The notes under the pieces were generated by a model. It worked only from the letters and a program-made list of their open reading frames with translations, had not been told where the DNA came from and did no database searches. A stretch of 64,000 nt of DNA from Physcomitrium patens (Eukaryota > Streptophyta > Bryopsida > Funariales > Funariaceae), in NCBI RefSeq assembly GCF_000002425.4, contig NC_037256.1, forward strand, positions 12,929,556 to 12,993,555. The letters are read 5' to 3'. The position numbers were made by a program, and so were the translations under genes. This document shows, one piece after another, positions 1-11,289 of this stretch. Numbering within the stretch: position 1 is the first letter of the stretch; each line of letters opens with the position of its first letter.

Positions 1-268
1 AAAGCTCAAATTACTACAAAAAAAAATCATAATCTTTAATAAGGCCTCAAGCAGCCTCCTTGAATTCTATTGGATATGGCCTTCGACCAATAAAAATGAA
101 GATCTCCATTCCTTGCCTTCATCCAACCATGCCTTGCTTTCATCCCTCCTAACAAGCCTCTTACTAGTTAAGATTTTTTTCTTTAGGTTCTAATTTCTTC
201 TCAAGGCTTCATACTAAATATTTAAGTTTTATAATATTTTTAAATGCTATAATTAAAATAGATAAAAT

Positions 269-303
<35 letters not shown>

Positions 304-370
304 CATACTCTCTTTAAATTAATCTATTAACCATTCTAACATACACCAAGACTTATGATCACAATATATA
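1..370 (-). repeat. Left arm of a ~340 bp inverted repeat (repeat R)
   Basis: The reverse complement of this stretch aligns with 1560-1890: for example the block around 30-60 pairs with 1828-1860, and the block around 305-345 pairs with 1580-1615. The arm runs off the left edge, so its outer end is unknown. It carries an AT dinucleotide tract that the right arm lacks. I see no coding potential. It may be one end of an unrecognised repeat that exists as two oppositely oriented copies, or the terminal inverted repeat of a larger element. Confidence 0.75.
272..299. repeat. (AT)n microsatellite
   Basis: Uninterrupted AT dinucleotide run inside the left arm of repeat R; absent from the right arm, so it probably expanded after the two copies separated. 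Confidence 0.9.
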
Positions 371-414
371 TTTTAACTAATTTTTACATATTATAATTAA
401 TTATAGCACGATAT

Positions 415-1545
415 TATTAGGTATAATTTTGAATCCTTTTTTTTGGTAAAGTTTGGTTCTACATCTTTTTATTTGCATATATTTTGTTTTATTTTTGTTT
501 GCTCAATTTTGTCTTTCATGTCATATTTTATTTAGTTTTATTTAATTTTATTCAATTTTATTTTCATCTATTTAGTATTATTTTATGATGAGGCTTTATA
601 TTATTGTGGAATAAAAAGATTTTGGATTTTTGAAATAGTGTAGTCTTATTTTTATTGATATCAAAGCAAGTGTTAGATTGTTTACTTTTGGTAGCATGTC
701 AATAGTCATCATTTAGTCCAAGGTCAATCGTGGTCATACTAAGTATTATGTTGAGGCTACCAAAAGCTAATCTTTAAAAATAAATCGAGAGGTGAAAAGG
801 TATTACAATAATGAAGTCTAACAGAGAAATTATAATATGGAAGATATGACAGAACAATCCCAGATAGAGATTCAAATACAACACCTTTCACGCCAAATAG
901 CTACTTTGCAAGGACAAATAGAAGCATTGAAGATACGAGAGTCAATATTTGTTAGGTTGAAATTAAATAAGCTTAGTACATACTCTGAAACTTGAAGACA
1001 AAAAGATGTATGCTAATGGATCTTCAATATACAAGAATACCTATAACTACTTAGACATATATCACTGAAAGAATTATATATGTATTCAATTATTTGAGAG
1101 ATACAACAATCATTTGGTAGTGATGACGAATTCAAAACTATGGAGTTTAAGATAGATTTTGTGACTGAAAAGATTTTGAGATCGAGTTTAAAAATCAATT
1201 TTGGTCCATCAATGTAGAAAAGATAGCACACAATCAATTGACTAATCTTACACAAGCTAAGTCAGTGCAAGATTATGTCTTCTAATTTAAGTCCATATGT
1301 CTCTAATTTGGCAATGTTTTAGAAGTAAAGATGATGGATCGATTCCTTCAAGGTTTGAAACCTGAAATCCAACAAGAGGTAGAACTAAGAGATCCACAAA
1401 CATTTGAAGAGACAATTTGGATTGCAGAGAAAATCAATGCTATAGATTTCAAAAATTACAGAGTATGACCTATAATATGAAGTCCTATGCTGCTATTTAA
1501 TATTATGATGTCGTACTATAAAAGCTTATAATATATAAAAATTAT
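415..1545 (+). mobile_element. GypC-1, 5' piece: LTR remnant, primer site and gag (Ty3/gypsy chromovirus fossil)
   Basis: The stretch about 420-650 matches the 3' part of the GypC LTR at 17404-17608, including the pyrimidine-rich tract and the block ending near TAGTCTTA. A primer-binding site follows at 656-667. From about 840 a gag-like frame is readable: a coiled N-terminus (IQIQHLSRQIATLQGQIEAL) and, near 1330-1440, the typical gag phrase FLQGLKPEIQQEV followed by LRDPQTFEETIWIAEKINAI. The same gag is present in GypC-2 at 47250-48130. The copy is old and strongly AT-biased, with many breaks. Its pol half is not contiguous; the piece at 14395-17612 is the likely continuation. Confidence 0.75.
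656..667 (+). promoter_or_regulatory. Primer-binding site, initiator-Met tRNA type
   Basis: TGATATCAAAGC matches the classical plant retrotransposon primer site TGGTATCAGAGC with two G-to-A differences. It lies directly after the LTR end, as expected. Confidence 0.75.
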
Positions 1546-1559
1546 TTAAAATATATTAT

Positions 1560-1890
1560 ATGTTGATAAATCTAGATGTATGTTAGAATGGTTAATAGAT
1601 TAATTTAAAGAGAATGGATTTAAGAAAATTTATTTTGAGTTTTATCTTTTTTAATTATAGCATTTCAAAAACATTATAGGACTTAAATGTTTAATATGAA
1701 GCCTTGAGAGGAGATTGGAGCCTAAAGAAAAAAATCTTAACTAGTAGGAGGCTTATTGGGAGGGATGAAAGCAAGGAATGGAGATCTTCATTCCTATTGG
1801 TCGAAGGCCATGCCCAATGGACTTCAAGGAGGCTATTTGAGGCCTTATTAGGGATTATGGTTTCTCTTTCAAAGTCGTTTGAGTTTTAGA
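1560..1890 (+). repeat. Right arm of the inverted repeat (repeat R)
   Basis: Inverted match to 1-370 over most of its length, with moderate divergence. A short open frame here (1704-1889) is not shared in any useful way with the left arm and resembles no protein I know. The arm starts where GypC-1 gag homology stops. Confidence 0.75.
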
Positions 1891-2072
1891 GGCTACAATC
1901 ATCAAGTTTAGGTTTTTAGATATGGATTGGATACAAATTTTGTGTGATTTGGAATTATTATGAAGGATTTATTGACGCTCAAAGTTAAGGTATTAATTTC
2001 ATACCTATTGTCACTCTTTGGGGCATAACATGCGTTTACAAAGAGTAATAAAAGATTGGTGATTGAGATTGA
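1891..2072. other. Unclassified flank of the GypF solo LTR, left side
   Basis: About 180 bp matching none of the families in the window. It may be more of repeat R, whose left copy is cut by the window edge. With 2615-2990 it forms the empty site into which the solo LTR went. Confidence 0.5.
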
Positions 2073-2614
2073 TGTCACGGCCATAATCATGTAAGCTAAT
2101 AATTACATATAGAAATAGGTAGAAGTAAGTAAAAGTAGATAAAAGTAAGTTAATTATATAATATTTAATATAGAAGCTTTCTAGAAACTTCCTAGACGCT
2201 GCTTTGACTTCATAGGTGTCTTTAATTGACTTTTTGGATTAGAAACGTGGTCAACAAGTTGGCCATGTGCCACACATGTTGTTAGCTTGAAGATCAAGCT
2301 AACTATGTGGCCCACACGTAGAAAAACTTGCCTTGTAAGTCAAGGCATGTGTCCTACAAAGTCAACACATATTGGAGGTCCTATAGAACGTCGCCACGTA
2401 GCCCCTAGTTAGATAGTATATATAGAGACAAGAGTGAAGGCTTCTTCACTCTTGTCAACTCCTTTCTTGCTTCTAGTCCAGGTTCAAGAGTCTTTAGTTT
2501 CTTGTCTTGTGGCAATAGCCATTCCAGTTTCCTTTTAATATACCTACTTGTTTATATTATATCGAGATAGCCTTTTGGTGTATATTTTTCCTCATCGAGT
2601 CTTTGTCCTTGACA
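2073..2614 (+). mobile_element. Solo LTR of GypF with a perfect 5-bp target duplication
   Basis: The 542 bp begin TGTCACGG, end TTGACA and align along their length with the GypF-1 3' LTR (41927-42487). ATTGA occurs on both sides (2068-2072 and 2615-2619). No internal retrotransposon sequence adjoins, so this is a solo LTR left by recombination between two LTRs. It carries a TATA box (2417-2424), an inverted repeat directly after it (2427-2456) and a heat-shock-like motif (2179-2191). Confidence 0.92.
2417..2456 (+). promoter_or_regulatory. TATA box and adjoining perfect hairpin in the GypF LTR
   Basis: TATATATA at 2417-2424 is followed by GACAAGAGTGAAG (2427-2439), a four-base loop, and its exact complement CTTCACTCTTGTC (2444-2456). 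If the TATA box sets the start about 25-35 bp downstream, the hairpin lies at or just before the 5' end of the element RNA. The arrangement recurs in both GypF-1 LTRs. Confidence 0.75.
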
Positions 2615-2990
2615 ATTGAAGAGAGAAATTTTTTGACTATATCTTTCATATATTTTTTGATAAATTTGAAATTTGGATAAAGAAGTTATAGAGGGTTGAA
2701 GTCAGTGCATCCAAATCAAAGGCAATAAGTAAGTAATTTTATCCATAGTAATGGTTGGAGCCATATCTTGAGTTTCTAGATAAATTTTTTGTTCAAAACT
2801 TTTGGAGAAGATAGATTATTGTATTAAGAAGCTTAACATATAAATTTTGTGGTATTTGAGTGGTTAACTTGTGAGATATAAAGAAAATTACACCCAAGTG
2901 TATAAAAACTAGGGTTTGAAGCAACTATTAGAATTTTGATGATATCTTAAGATTTACAAAGAATTTATAATTAAAATTTGTTGTAATAGT
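2615..2990. other. Unclassified flank of the GypF solo LTR, right side
   Basis: About 375 bp of AT-rich sequence without recognisable coding potential or match to other families here. GypD-1 homology starts shortly after. I see nothing functional in it. Confidence 0.5.
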
Positions 2991-3079
2991 TATTAAAAAT
3001 ATATCAATATTTTGAGGAACCTGTGTGCCAATCCCTCAATTAAGGCACCACTAAAAAATCAAAGATTATTCAAGTATAT

Positions 3080-3421
3080 AATGTGATTATAGATATCAAG
3101 TTGAAAAACTACAAGACTTTTTCTCTAAATCATAAATCTTTTGTAATATGGTCATATGTAGATTTGAAAGGCATTTCTATTGAAGTTTGTGAGTATCAAA
3201 TTATTTTAGAGGAGCATGCTATACCAATTTGTCAAAGACAATATCAGCTCAATCCAAAATATTTCCTTATAATAAAAGAGGAATTAAACAAACTCCTTGA
3301 TGTAGATTTTATTTATCTAGTTCTATATAGTGGATGGATTTCACCAATTGTAATCGTACTAAAGAAGAATGAGAAAATCCGAATTTTTCAAGATTTTTAT
3401 AAATTAAACAAAACTATTAAG

Positions 3422-3457
<36 letters not shown>

Positions 3458-4500
3458 TTTTACAAATAATATCCTGGATGTGGTAGCCAAGCATGAATGT
3501 TATTCTTTTTTGGATGAATTTTTAAGTTACAATCAAGTAAAAATTGTAGAAGAAGACTAGTTAAAGACTACTTTTACTAAGAATTGAAGGACCTTTGTTT
3601 ATAAAATTATGCCATTTTAATTATATAATGTCCCAGCCATATTTCAGAAGGTAATGATATAAGCTTTTCAAGATTAATTATGACATTTGATGGAGATATT
3701 TTTACATAATTTTTGCACGTTTAGTACAAAGGTCAGTCATTTGGAATGACTTGGTAAGTATTTGGATTGCTGTAGCCATTATGGAATCTCTTTGAATTCA
3801 AAAAAATACCAATTTAGAGTACTATTTGATAAATTATTGAGACACATTGTCTCACTAGCTAGTATTACTACTCACTTAAAAAAAGTTACTTGTATATTAG
3901 CTTTACCAAAGCCTAAAATAGTGTCAAGTGTTTGTAGTTTTATCAGCCATATCAATTATTATCGATAATTTATTCATTCATTTGCAATTATATGTCAGCC
4001 TTTAACTAATCTCTTAAAGTAATCCATGTTGAATGGATCTACTTCAATTTGGAATGAGGAATGTACAATTGCATTTGAGGAATTGAAACAAAAATTGGTT
4101 TTTGTACTAGTATTAGTTGTACATTGTTGGACAAAACTTTTTCATATTTATGTTGATGCATCCAATGTTGTTACAAAATCTGAATAGAATTAGAAAGATG
4201 AAAAGGATTTGGATCATCTTATATATTATACTAGTTGAAAATTTGTTATAACTAAATAAAATTATATTATGACTAAACGAGAAGCTTTGGGAATGATTTT
4301 TTCTATTCAAAACTTTTGGCATTATTTGCTTGGTTATGACTTCGTGTTTCATATCGATCAAGATATTCTTAAGTATATGGTTAATAAACCTCAATTGCGT
4401 AGATAAATTATTCAATGGATGTTACTACTTCAAGAATTTAATTTTATTATCAATCTTAGACGAGAAAAGAAACATTCCAATGTCGACTACATATCTTGTT
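3080..4500 (+). pseudogene. GypD-1 reverse transcriptase and RNase H remnant
   Basis: Readable blocks match GypD-2: the N-terminal phrase KSFVIWSYVDLKGISIEVCE, then ICQRQYQLNPKYFLI and SGWISPIVIVLKKNEKIRI (reverse transcriptase fingers), followed by the connection region and RNase H (HVDASN-like block near 4150). In an active element this enzyme copies the RNA genome into DNA in a cytoplasmic particle. Strongly decayed, with a long T tract at 3424-3454 inside the reverse transcriptase region. Confidence 0.8.
3424..3454. repeat. Poly(T) tract, 31 bp
   Basis: Homopolymer run within GypD-1; the matching place in GypD-2 (about 22470-22480) has no such run, so it is a local expansion. Confidence 0.9.
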
Positions 4501-4689
4501 TATCTAATATATTCGATAATGAACCTATCAATAATATCCTATTTGATGCAAAGTTATTTGCCATCCATGTGATTACACCCAAATATAGTGAATTGATTCA
4601 TTATTTGATATTTCAAATATTTCTACCTACTTATAGTTAGAAACTTAAAAAAGACTTGATTTTAAAAAATACATCAAATACAATGATTG

Positions 4690-5850
4690 GTGATGCCTTA
4701 CATAAGCAAAGATGGGATGAAATTTTACGTAGCTGTATCTTTCAAAGTAAAGTGTGTAATATATTGAAAGGGTGTCATTTGGATGGTTGACGTGGGCATT
4801 TTGCTAGTGATAGTATTGCCCGTAAAGCTTTAATGATTGAATATTGGTGGCCAACAATATTATTGTATGCACACCAATGTGTTTGACGTTGTAATCCTTG
4901 TCAACAAATTGGTCAACCTATTGGAACTTCTGCCATGTTATTGGTACCAATTTTAACACAAGCACCATTTGAGAAATGGAATATTGATTTTGTAGGATCA
5001 ATCGCTCCAACCTCCCAAAATGGACAAAAAAGATATATTTTAGTAGCAATCAATTATGTAACAAAATAGACTAAGGCGGTAGTAATAAAAATTGATACTG
5101 CCAATACAATAGCTACATTTTTATATAAGAATATTATCACTCGATTTAAGCATCTCAAAGAATTGATTAGTGATAAAAAAAAATTATTTTATTAATTTTA
5201 TAATTATAGCCTTAACGAATAAATATGAGATTAAACATTGAAAAAAAATCCCGTAGTTTTCTCAAATCAATGAATAGACTGAAACGAACAATGATATTTT
5301 ATACAAAATTTTAACTAAGATAGTATCTGGTGTGGAAATGAATTAAAATACTAAATTATTTGTAGCATTATTGGCATATTATACTACATATAAAATTACT
5401 ATCAATTCTATAATATTTTAATTGATATATAGATAAGAGGCAATATTATCAATTGAATTGAAAGTTCAAAGTTTGAGAATTGCATTGGATAAATGTCTTG
5501 GCAACAAAGAATCCCTCCAATATTGCTTAATACAATTAGAAAAATTAGATGAAGTTAGGGCTACGGCACTTTTGATTATGGAAGCTATACAATGTTGCTC
5601 TAAGACTTATTATGATAGCAAATTATATTTCAAATATTTTTTGTCCTATGATCTAGTGCTTCTTTATGATAGCTAATTTAATAATTTTTTGAAGAAATTT
5701 TAAGTCTGTTGACATGGATTGTATCATGTAATGGAATTTTTTTATAATGGTTTAGCCCAATTAGAAGATTTTATGGATATCTAATTTATCATACATATCA
5801 ACAAAAATTGATTACAATTTTATTATACATAAACTCAAGATGGATTTCAA
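4690..5850 (+). pseudogene. GypD-1 integrase remnant
   Basis: Matches GypD-2 integrase (23.6-23.7 kb plus 32225-33380). Recognisable are the zinc-binding region (about 4770-4920), the core start FEKWNIDFVGSIAP near 4970, and the C-terminal part near 5460-5670 (ESLQYCLIQLEKLDEVRA). This copy also shows the uninterrupted form of the site where GypE-1 entered GypD-2, near 4670-4690. Many breaks. Confidence 0.8.
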
Positions 5851-5989
5851 AAATTAGAAAGAAGAAGGTTTACTTATTAATGATATATTATCTATATTCA
5901 TAGATATATGATAGATACTTAAGATAGTTGATGGTTGGTATTGGATCCTAATACTAATTAATTACAAAAATCAGAAGTGAGATTATGGT

Positions 5990-6149
5990 TAACAAGATTA
6001 GGGATTCTTGATCCTTATCTTAGGTAAAAAGTTAGGAGCGGGACACTTAGTAGAAGTTTTCTTTAGCATTTTGAAACATTGTTGTTTGGAATGTAATTAT
6101 TGGAGTATAGAATTTACTTCAGTAAGTAAAAAAGTAGTGTTAGTATTAT
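5990..6149 (+). pseudogene. GypD-1 post-integrase region, left part
   Basis: Matches GypD-2 33520-33640 (for example the block TTAGGGATTCTTG). CopB-1 splits the region here; it continues at 11698. Confidence 0.6.
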
Positions 6150-6557
6150 TAAAGAACAAGCACTTTAAAGACACAACACTTAGCATCAATAAGGTTGTAC
6201 ACAAAGAGAGTATGGAATAAGATGTCTCTCACTTCCAATATCCATTACTTATAGGTAATGGTTGCTGCCGTAAAAGACAACTTCTACTCTTTGACTCTTA
6301 CACATGTGGCCCTAGGATCTTTTTGGCATCTCTTAAGCCTCGAGAATATCCTATGACACATACTAATGATTCATACTTAGTCTTTGGATATTCCCTTGTT
6401 AATACTTTATCCTTTTGACTTTGACTCTTGATCCATGACTTCGTCTTATATCCATTGGATGCCCTCACCATACACTAAGAATCAAAACTTTGACCACTAG
6501 CAACTTATCTAAGTTAATATCCTCTATAAGGTAACTTATTCTACTTTTATTTTAACA
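6150..6557 (-). repeat. CopB-1 3' LTR
   Basis: 408 bp, same length as the partner at 11290-11697. In element orientation it begins TG and follows the RNase H end. About 9 % different from the partner by eye, mostly transitions. Confidence 0.9.
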
Positions 6558-6965
6558 CTTTCACTTTGCTATTGATCAAATGGTTTTTAATCCTCATGCC
6601 TTTATCAACATGTACTGTCTATCTTTTACTAATGCCTTTATCAAAATATGATGTTTATCTTTTACTAATACCTTTGTCAACAAATCAGCAAGCATTTCCT
6701 CCATTGAACAATACTTCATATCAATCACTCTCATTTCAATTTTCTCTCTTATAAAGTAATGTTGAATGTCAATATGCTTGGTCTTTCAATGATACTTTGG
6801 ATTCTTTATAAATGCAAGACATCCTTGATTGTTACACTCTATTGGACTTGCTTCCATTTGTACATCTCCAATATCCTCCAAAAGTTATTTCAACCATATT
6901 ACCTCTATTGCACCATGGCTTGCTGCTATGTATTCCGCCTCTATTGTTGACCTTGTAATTCTCTG

Positions 6966-8130
6966 TTATCTCTTGTAATTCCATGAAATTGCTCCCATTT
7001 CAACAAAGAATACATAGTTCGTTGTTGACCTTCTATGATTTGCATCTCTAGCCCAATCCGCATCACAATAACCATACAAACTAATGTTATCACCTCTAAG
7101 GCATAATTTGAAGTTCAAAGTGCTTTTTAAGTACCTCATGATCCTTTTGATGGTTGTCCAATGGATTGGTCCAGCCTTTGACATGTGTTGACTCACAACA
7201 CTCACCGCATATGCAAGATCTACCCTAGTACCAACTATTGTATACATAAGTGAGCCCACTACTACCTTGTATGGAACACCTTGCATTCGACCTTCAACTT
7301 CAGCAAATTCTTCATCCGTGAGCTTCATCAACTTCAAGTTTGCCTCCAATGGTGTTCCAATAGGCTTAGACTCCTCCATGTTGAATCGTTTTAACACTTC
7401 TTCAATGTACTTACTTTGGCTCATTGTAATGGTCTTCTCAGCACGATCTCTTACAAACTCCATTCTTAAACAATAGTGAAGCTCTTCCAAATCATTCATT
7501 TCATATTTCTTTTCTAACTTTACCTTCAATCAATCCATTATCTTCAATATATTGGTTAAGATGATCAAATCATCAACATAGAGGATAACAATCAATTTGA
7601 ACCTATTTGTTTGCATCACATATATAGAATGATCAACCTCACTCCTTACAAATCCTTCACTGACAAAGAATGTATCAATGCATTGGTACCATACCCTTGG
7701 TGATTGCTTTAGCTCATACAAGGATTTCTTCAACTTACAAACAAGGTATTGTTTGCCTTCTTCAATAAATCCTTGAGGTTGCTCCATGTAGATGTCTTCT
7801 TCCAAACTTTCATTCAAGAAAGCCGTCTTTACATCCATTTGATGCATCTCCAAGTCTAATACTGCCCCTATTGCCACAATGGTTCTAATGGTGGTGAATT
7901 TGGCCACGGAAGCAAATATTTCATTGAAATCCATACCAGCAACTTGTGAGTAGCCTTTAGCAATCAATCTAGACTTGTATCTCACAATATTATCCATTGC
8001 ATTCCTTTTGGTTCTAAACACCCACTTACAACCAATTGAAGATCGATTTGGTGGAAGTTCAGTCAACTCCCATGTTCCATTGTCCATGAGTGATTTGTAC
8101 TCTTCTTTCATAGCAAATCTCCTACTTCAA
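6966..8130 (-). pseudogene. CopB-1 reverse transcriptase and RNase H
   Basis: Copia-type RT: GCKWVFRTKRNAMDNIVRYK, then the region VAKFTTIRTIVAIGAVLDLE and MDVKTAFLNESLEEDIYMEQ, the catalytic YVDD (codons at 7569-7580), and downstream MRYLKSTLNFKLCL with the RNase H phrase YGYCDADWARDANHRRST. These are standard copia motifs in standard order. The enzyme would reverse-transcribe the element RNA using a host tRNA primer. The region is mostly readable. Confidence 0.92.
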
Positions 8131-8289
8131 TGCATCCGTGGACTTCATTGCATCATATATACTCAATGGATCAACAAGAAGTGTAACATTGGCATGTTCT
8201 TCACTTATTTGAAGAAAGATGTGGTCCTTCCACCATTCACCATGTGGTTTTCTTTCTGTCAAAAGATATCTCCTTTCATTTGATCAAGA

Positions 8290-9475
8290 TCCTTCTTCTT
8301 GCATTCCATCCTTATTCTTCTTCAATGCTTGTCTTTTCTGACTCAAAGGTTGATATTCTTCTTCATCATCGTTACCTTCAATATCTTGATTGTTTTCATT
8401 GTTGGTTCTAGCAATTGAAGGCACACTATGATTTACCTTCTTTGGCACTTGATTTTGACTTCTATTTCCTCCATCTTCATTGTCATCATCATCTTCTTCT
8501 TCTTCTTTCTTTGCTAAACTTGAAGATGTGTCCACAAATACACCTTCACTCCTACTTGGACACTCTTCCAAGTACTCAAAAGCACTCTTATGCTCCAAAA
8601 ACTCTACATCATGACTTTTAATGATCTTTTTGGTTTTTAAACACATTAGCCTATATGCTTTGGTACCTTCACAATATCCAACAAATACACATTTTGTACT
8701 TTTTGCATCAAGTTTGGATCTCATACAATTTGTTACCTTTGTATAAGCAATACATCCAAAAATCCTCATGTATGAAATATAAGATTTCTTCCCACTTCAA
8801 GCTTCTTGTGGAATCATAGATGTAAGTGCACTTGTAGGGCACCTGTTCCTTGTATACACCACATTTACCACAACTTCCACCCAATACTCATGCCCAATGT
8901 TTTGTATATGAAGCATACTCCTTGTCATCTCCACAATAGTCTGATTTGTTCTTTCAGTAATTCCATTTTATTGTAGAGTGTAAGCATTAGAGGTTTGTCT
9001 TACAAGACCTTGAACCTTTATGAATTCATCAAAATGCTTTGATATGTATTCACCTCTATTGTCCGTTCTCAACACTTTGATCTTACACTCACATTGTTTC
9101 TCTATAAGAGCCTTAAACTCCTTAAACCTTTAGAAACATTCACTTTTAGCTTTAATGATGTAAATCCATACCTTTCTTGAAAAGTAATCTATGAATGTGA
9201 CAAAGTACCTTGCTCCTTCAATTGATGGTGTCTTCATTGATCCACAAACATCAAAGTACACAATCTCTAAGAATTTTGTTGCACGTATTGCAACTCTACT
9301 TGGAAATGAAGCCCTTTGTTGTTTGCCTTGTATACATCCTTCACAAGCAAGTGTTATAGCATTGTGGCTAAATTGACGAAGATCTAAGCCACTTACCATG
9401 GATTAGAGATCCTTCATGCATTTGGCATTCAAATGACTAAGTCATTGATGCCAAATTCCAAACTTATCTTAATCT
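8290..9475 (-). pseudogene. CopB-1 integrase
   Basis: Zinc-binding end with ACEGCIQGKQQRASFP near 9300-9360, catalytic core start YFDVCGSMKTPSIEGARYFV, and the copia integrase C-terminus MRIFGCIAYTKV, KSTKCVFVGY and KAYRLMCLKTKKI (about 8600-8770). A following acidic, low-complexity linker (about 8400-8520) joins integrase to reverse transcriptase, as is common in plant copia elements. The middle is decayed. Confidence 0.88.
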
Positions 9476-9960
9476 TATAAAAAATTAGCAAATACCGCCA
9501 CTTCAATTCTATTCACCTTCTTGCAATTGATGAAGTAGAGATTTCCATCTCTAAGGCCTTTCGCAACATGTTGGCCATTCAATGTCTTGACAAAATATCC
9601 ATTCATATCAAATTGAACCTTATAACCATGTGATACAAGTTTGCTCACTAAAACGAGGTTCTTCTTCATTTTTGGAACATGTAAAACTTCCTTCAATGTG
9701 ATCCTCTTGATTTGGTCTTTCACAAAAATCTCCACCACGATGGAGCCAATTCCAATGGCTTGCACCATGCCATTGTCTCTCAACCACACTTTTGTTGATG
9801 GAATTTCTTCATAAGTATTAAATGAACACTTGCATAGTGTCATATGCTTAGTAGTACCTGAATCTATAATCCACTTCAAAATAGCAGCCATGGAGGCTCC
9901 TTCCCTTGCCATGAAAGCATACTCATCTCCACCAAAACTATCACTAGTATTGTTTACATT
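9475..9960 (-). pseudogene. CopB-1 protease and pre-integrase region
   Basis: The aspartic protease site reads WIIDSGTTKHM (about 9843-9876), the copia form of the D-S/T-G motif. It is followed by LRDNGMVQAIGIG and the pre-integrase block VLHVPKMKKNLVLVSKL. The protease would cleave the polyprotein in the particle. Open over this stretch. Confidence 0.88.
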
Positions 9961-10713
9961 CTCTCTATCTCCTTTCTTGACCTTGTAGTAATTTCTAGCA
10001 AAATGACCTAGTTTTCTATAAATATAGTAATTCTTTATATTACTTTTTGAATTATTACATTGGTAAAAATAGCTACCTTTGTCTTTTTTTAAAAATAGAG
10101 CCAAATCATCACTTGTAAGCTCTTTTTCTTTCCTCTTAGTCACTTCATAGGCAAGTCTTAACGTGACATAGTTCATAATAAGCTCCTTCATGTTGATGGA
10201 CTCCAATGCCACAATGAGATAGTTATAGGATTCAGGAAGGCTTATGAGCAATGTCAACGCAATATCCTTATCATCAACTGGTTTGTCAATAACTGCTAGT
10301 TGGTTAGCAAGTATTTTTACCTTGTTAACATGAGCCATGAGGTCATCTCCTTCTTCCATCTTTACTGTCAAGAACTTCTTCCTTGTCTAAAGGATGTTGG
10401 CAAGGTTTCTACTCTCATAGATGTTGTAAAGAGTCTTCTATGCTTCCACTAGTCCATTGCAAGCTATAACATGTGAAAAGTTGGCATCATCAAGGTTTGT
10501 TGCAATCATCCCAAAAGCCTTCTTTTCATGATGTTTGTACTCCTTCTTCACCTTAATATCAGCATTGTCACTTGAAGGATCTTCACTTTCATCAACAATG
10601 TCCCAAAGGTCCAATGAAGCTAAGAAAAGCTCAATTTTCTTCTTCCAATGGTAAAAGTTGTCACCTCTAAACTTTTCAATCACTTTGAAGCTCTCACCTT
10701 CACTTGAAGCCAT
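9960..10713 (-). pseudogene. CopB-1 gag
   Basis: The predicted start is the methionine of MASSEGESFKVIEKFRGDNF, then YHWKKKIELFLASLDLWDI: the usual N-terminus of plant copia gag. A short helical region follows, then LISLPESYNYLIVALES and a zinc-knuckle-like stretch (about 9990-10060) in which some cysteines are no longer there. Gag would build the particle and bind RNA. Confidence 0.85.
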
Positions 10714-11289
10714 GTCTAAAGAAGGGATGTGTGAAAGTTAATGAAGAAAAGAGAAGATAGAACTCTCAAAATCAACAAGAAGGTATTGCTACTTTAGAAA
10801 CCCATAATGCCCTCTTTGTAATTATACAAGTGATTTCACTCTTTTATCACTTCCAACTTCACATATAAGACTTCTCACAAGTCTTATATTCTATCTAAAC
10901 CTCTTGCATAAGCTTTGCCACTCTTCAATCATCTTTCTTCAATCACTCCTCTAACCACACAAAACACTTCTTATAACAATAGGAGAATCTCTTATAAAGT
11001 TAAGTATATGAAAGCACAAAGTTAGAGCACCAATGATGAAACTCAGCAAAGAAATATAATACTAAAGTTCTAAAATATCATTAAATGAAGTCTAACAACA
11101 ACCAAGACTATCAATGCACTTAACAACAAGTATGAGCAAAAACTACATCAACAACTAGATGCATAAGAAGGGTTAGAAGAGAGCAAATTCAAACTTCAAC
11201 AACAACCATAAGATCTATTTCTCACAACAAGAAAAGACTTCAAAGTACTTCAAAACTCACAAATAAAGGTAAGTGGGCCCATAACCTAT
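10714..11289 (-). other. CopB-1 untranslated leader
   Basis: About 575 bp between gag start and 5' LTR. No coding signal. The primer site should adjoin 11289; the minus-strand text there (ATAGGTTATGGGCCCAC) could not be assigned to a tRNA by me. Confidence 0.6.

Noticed and set aside
1908-2090. Short minus-strand open frame in the left flank of the GypF solo LTR
   Set aside because: No recognisable domain, low complexity, and it crosses the edge of the solo LTR; open frames of this size are expected by chance.
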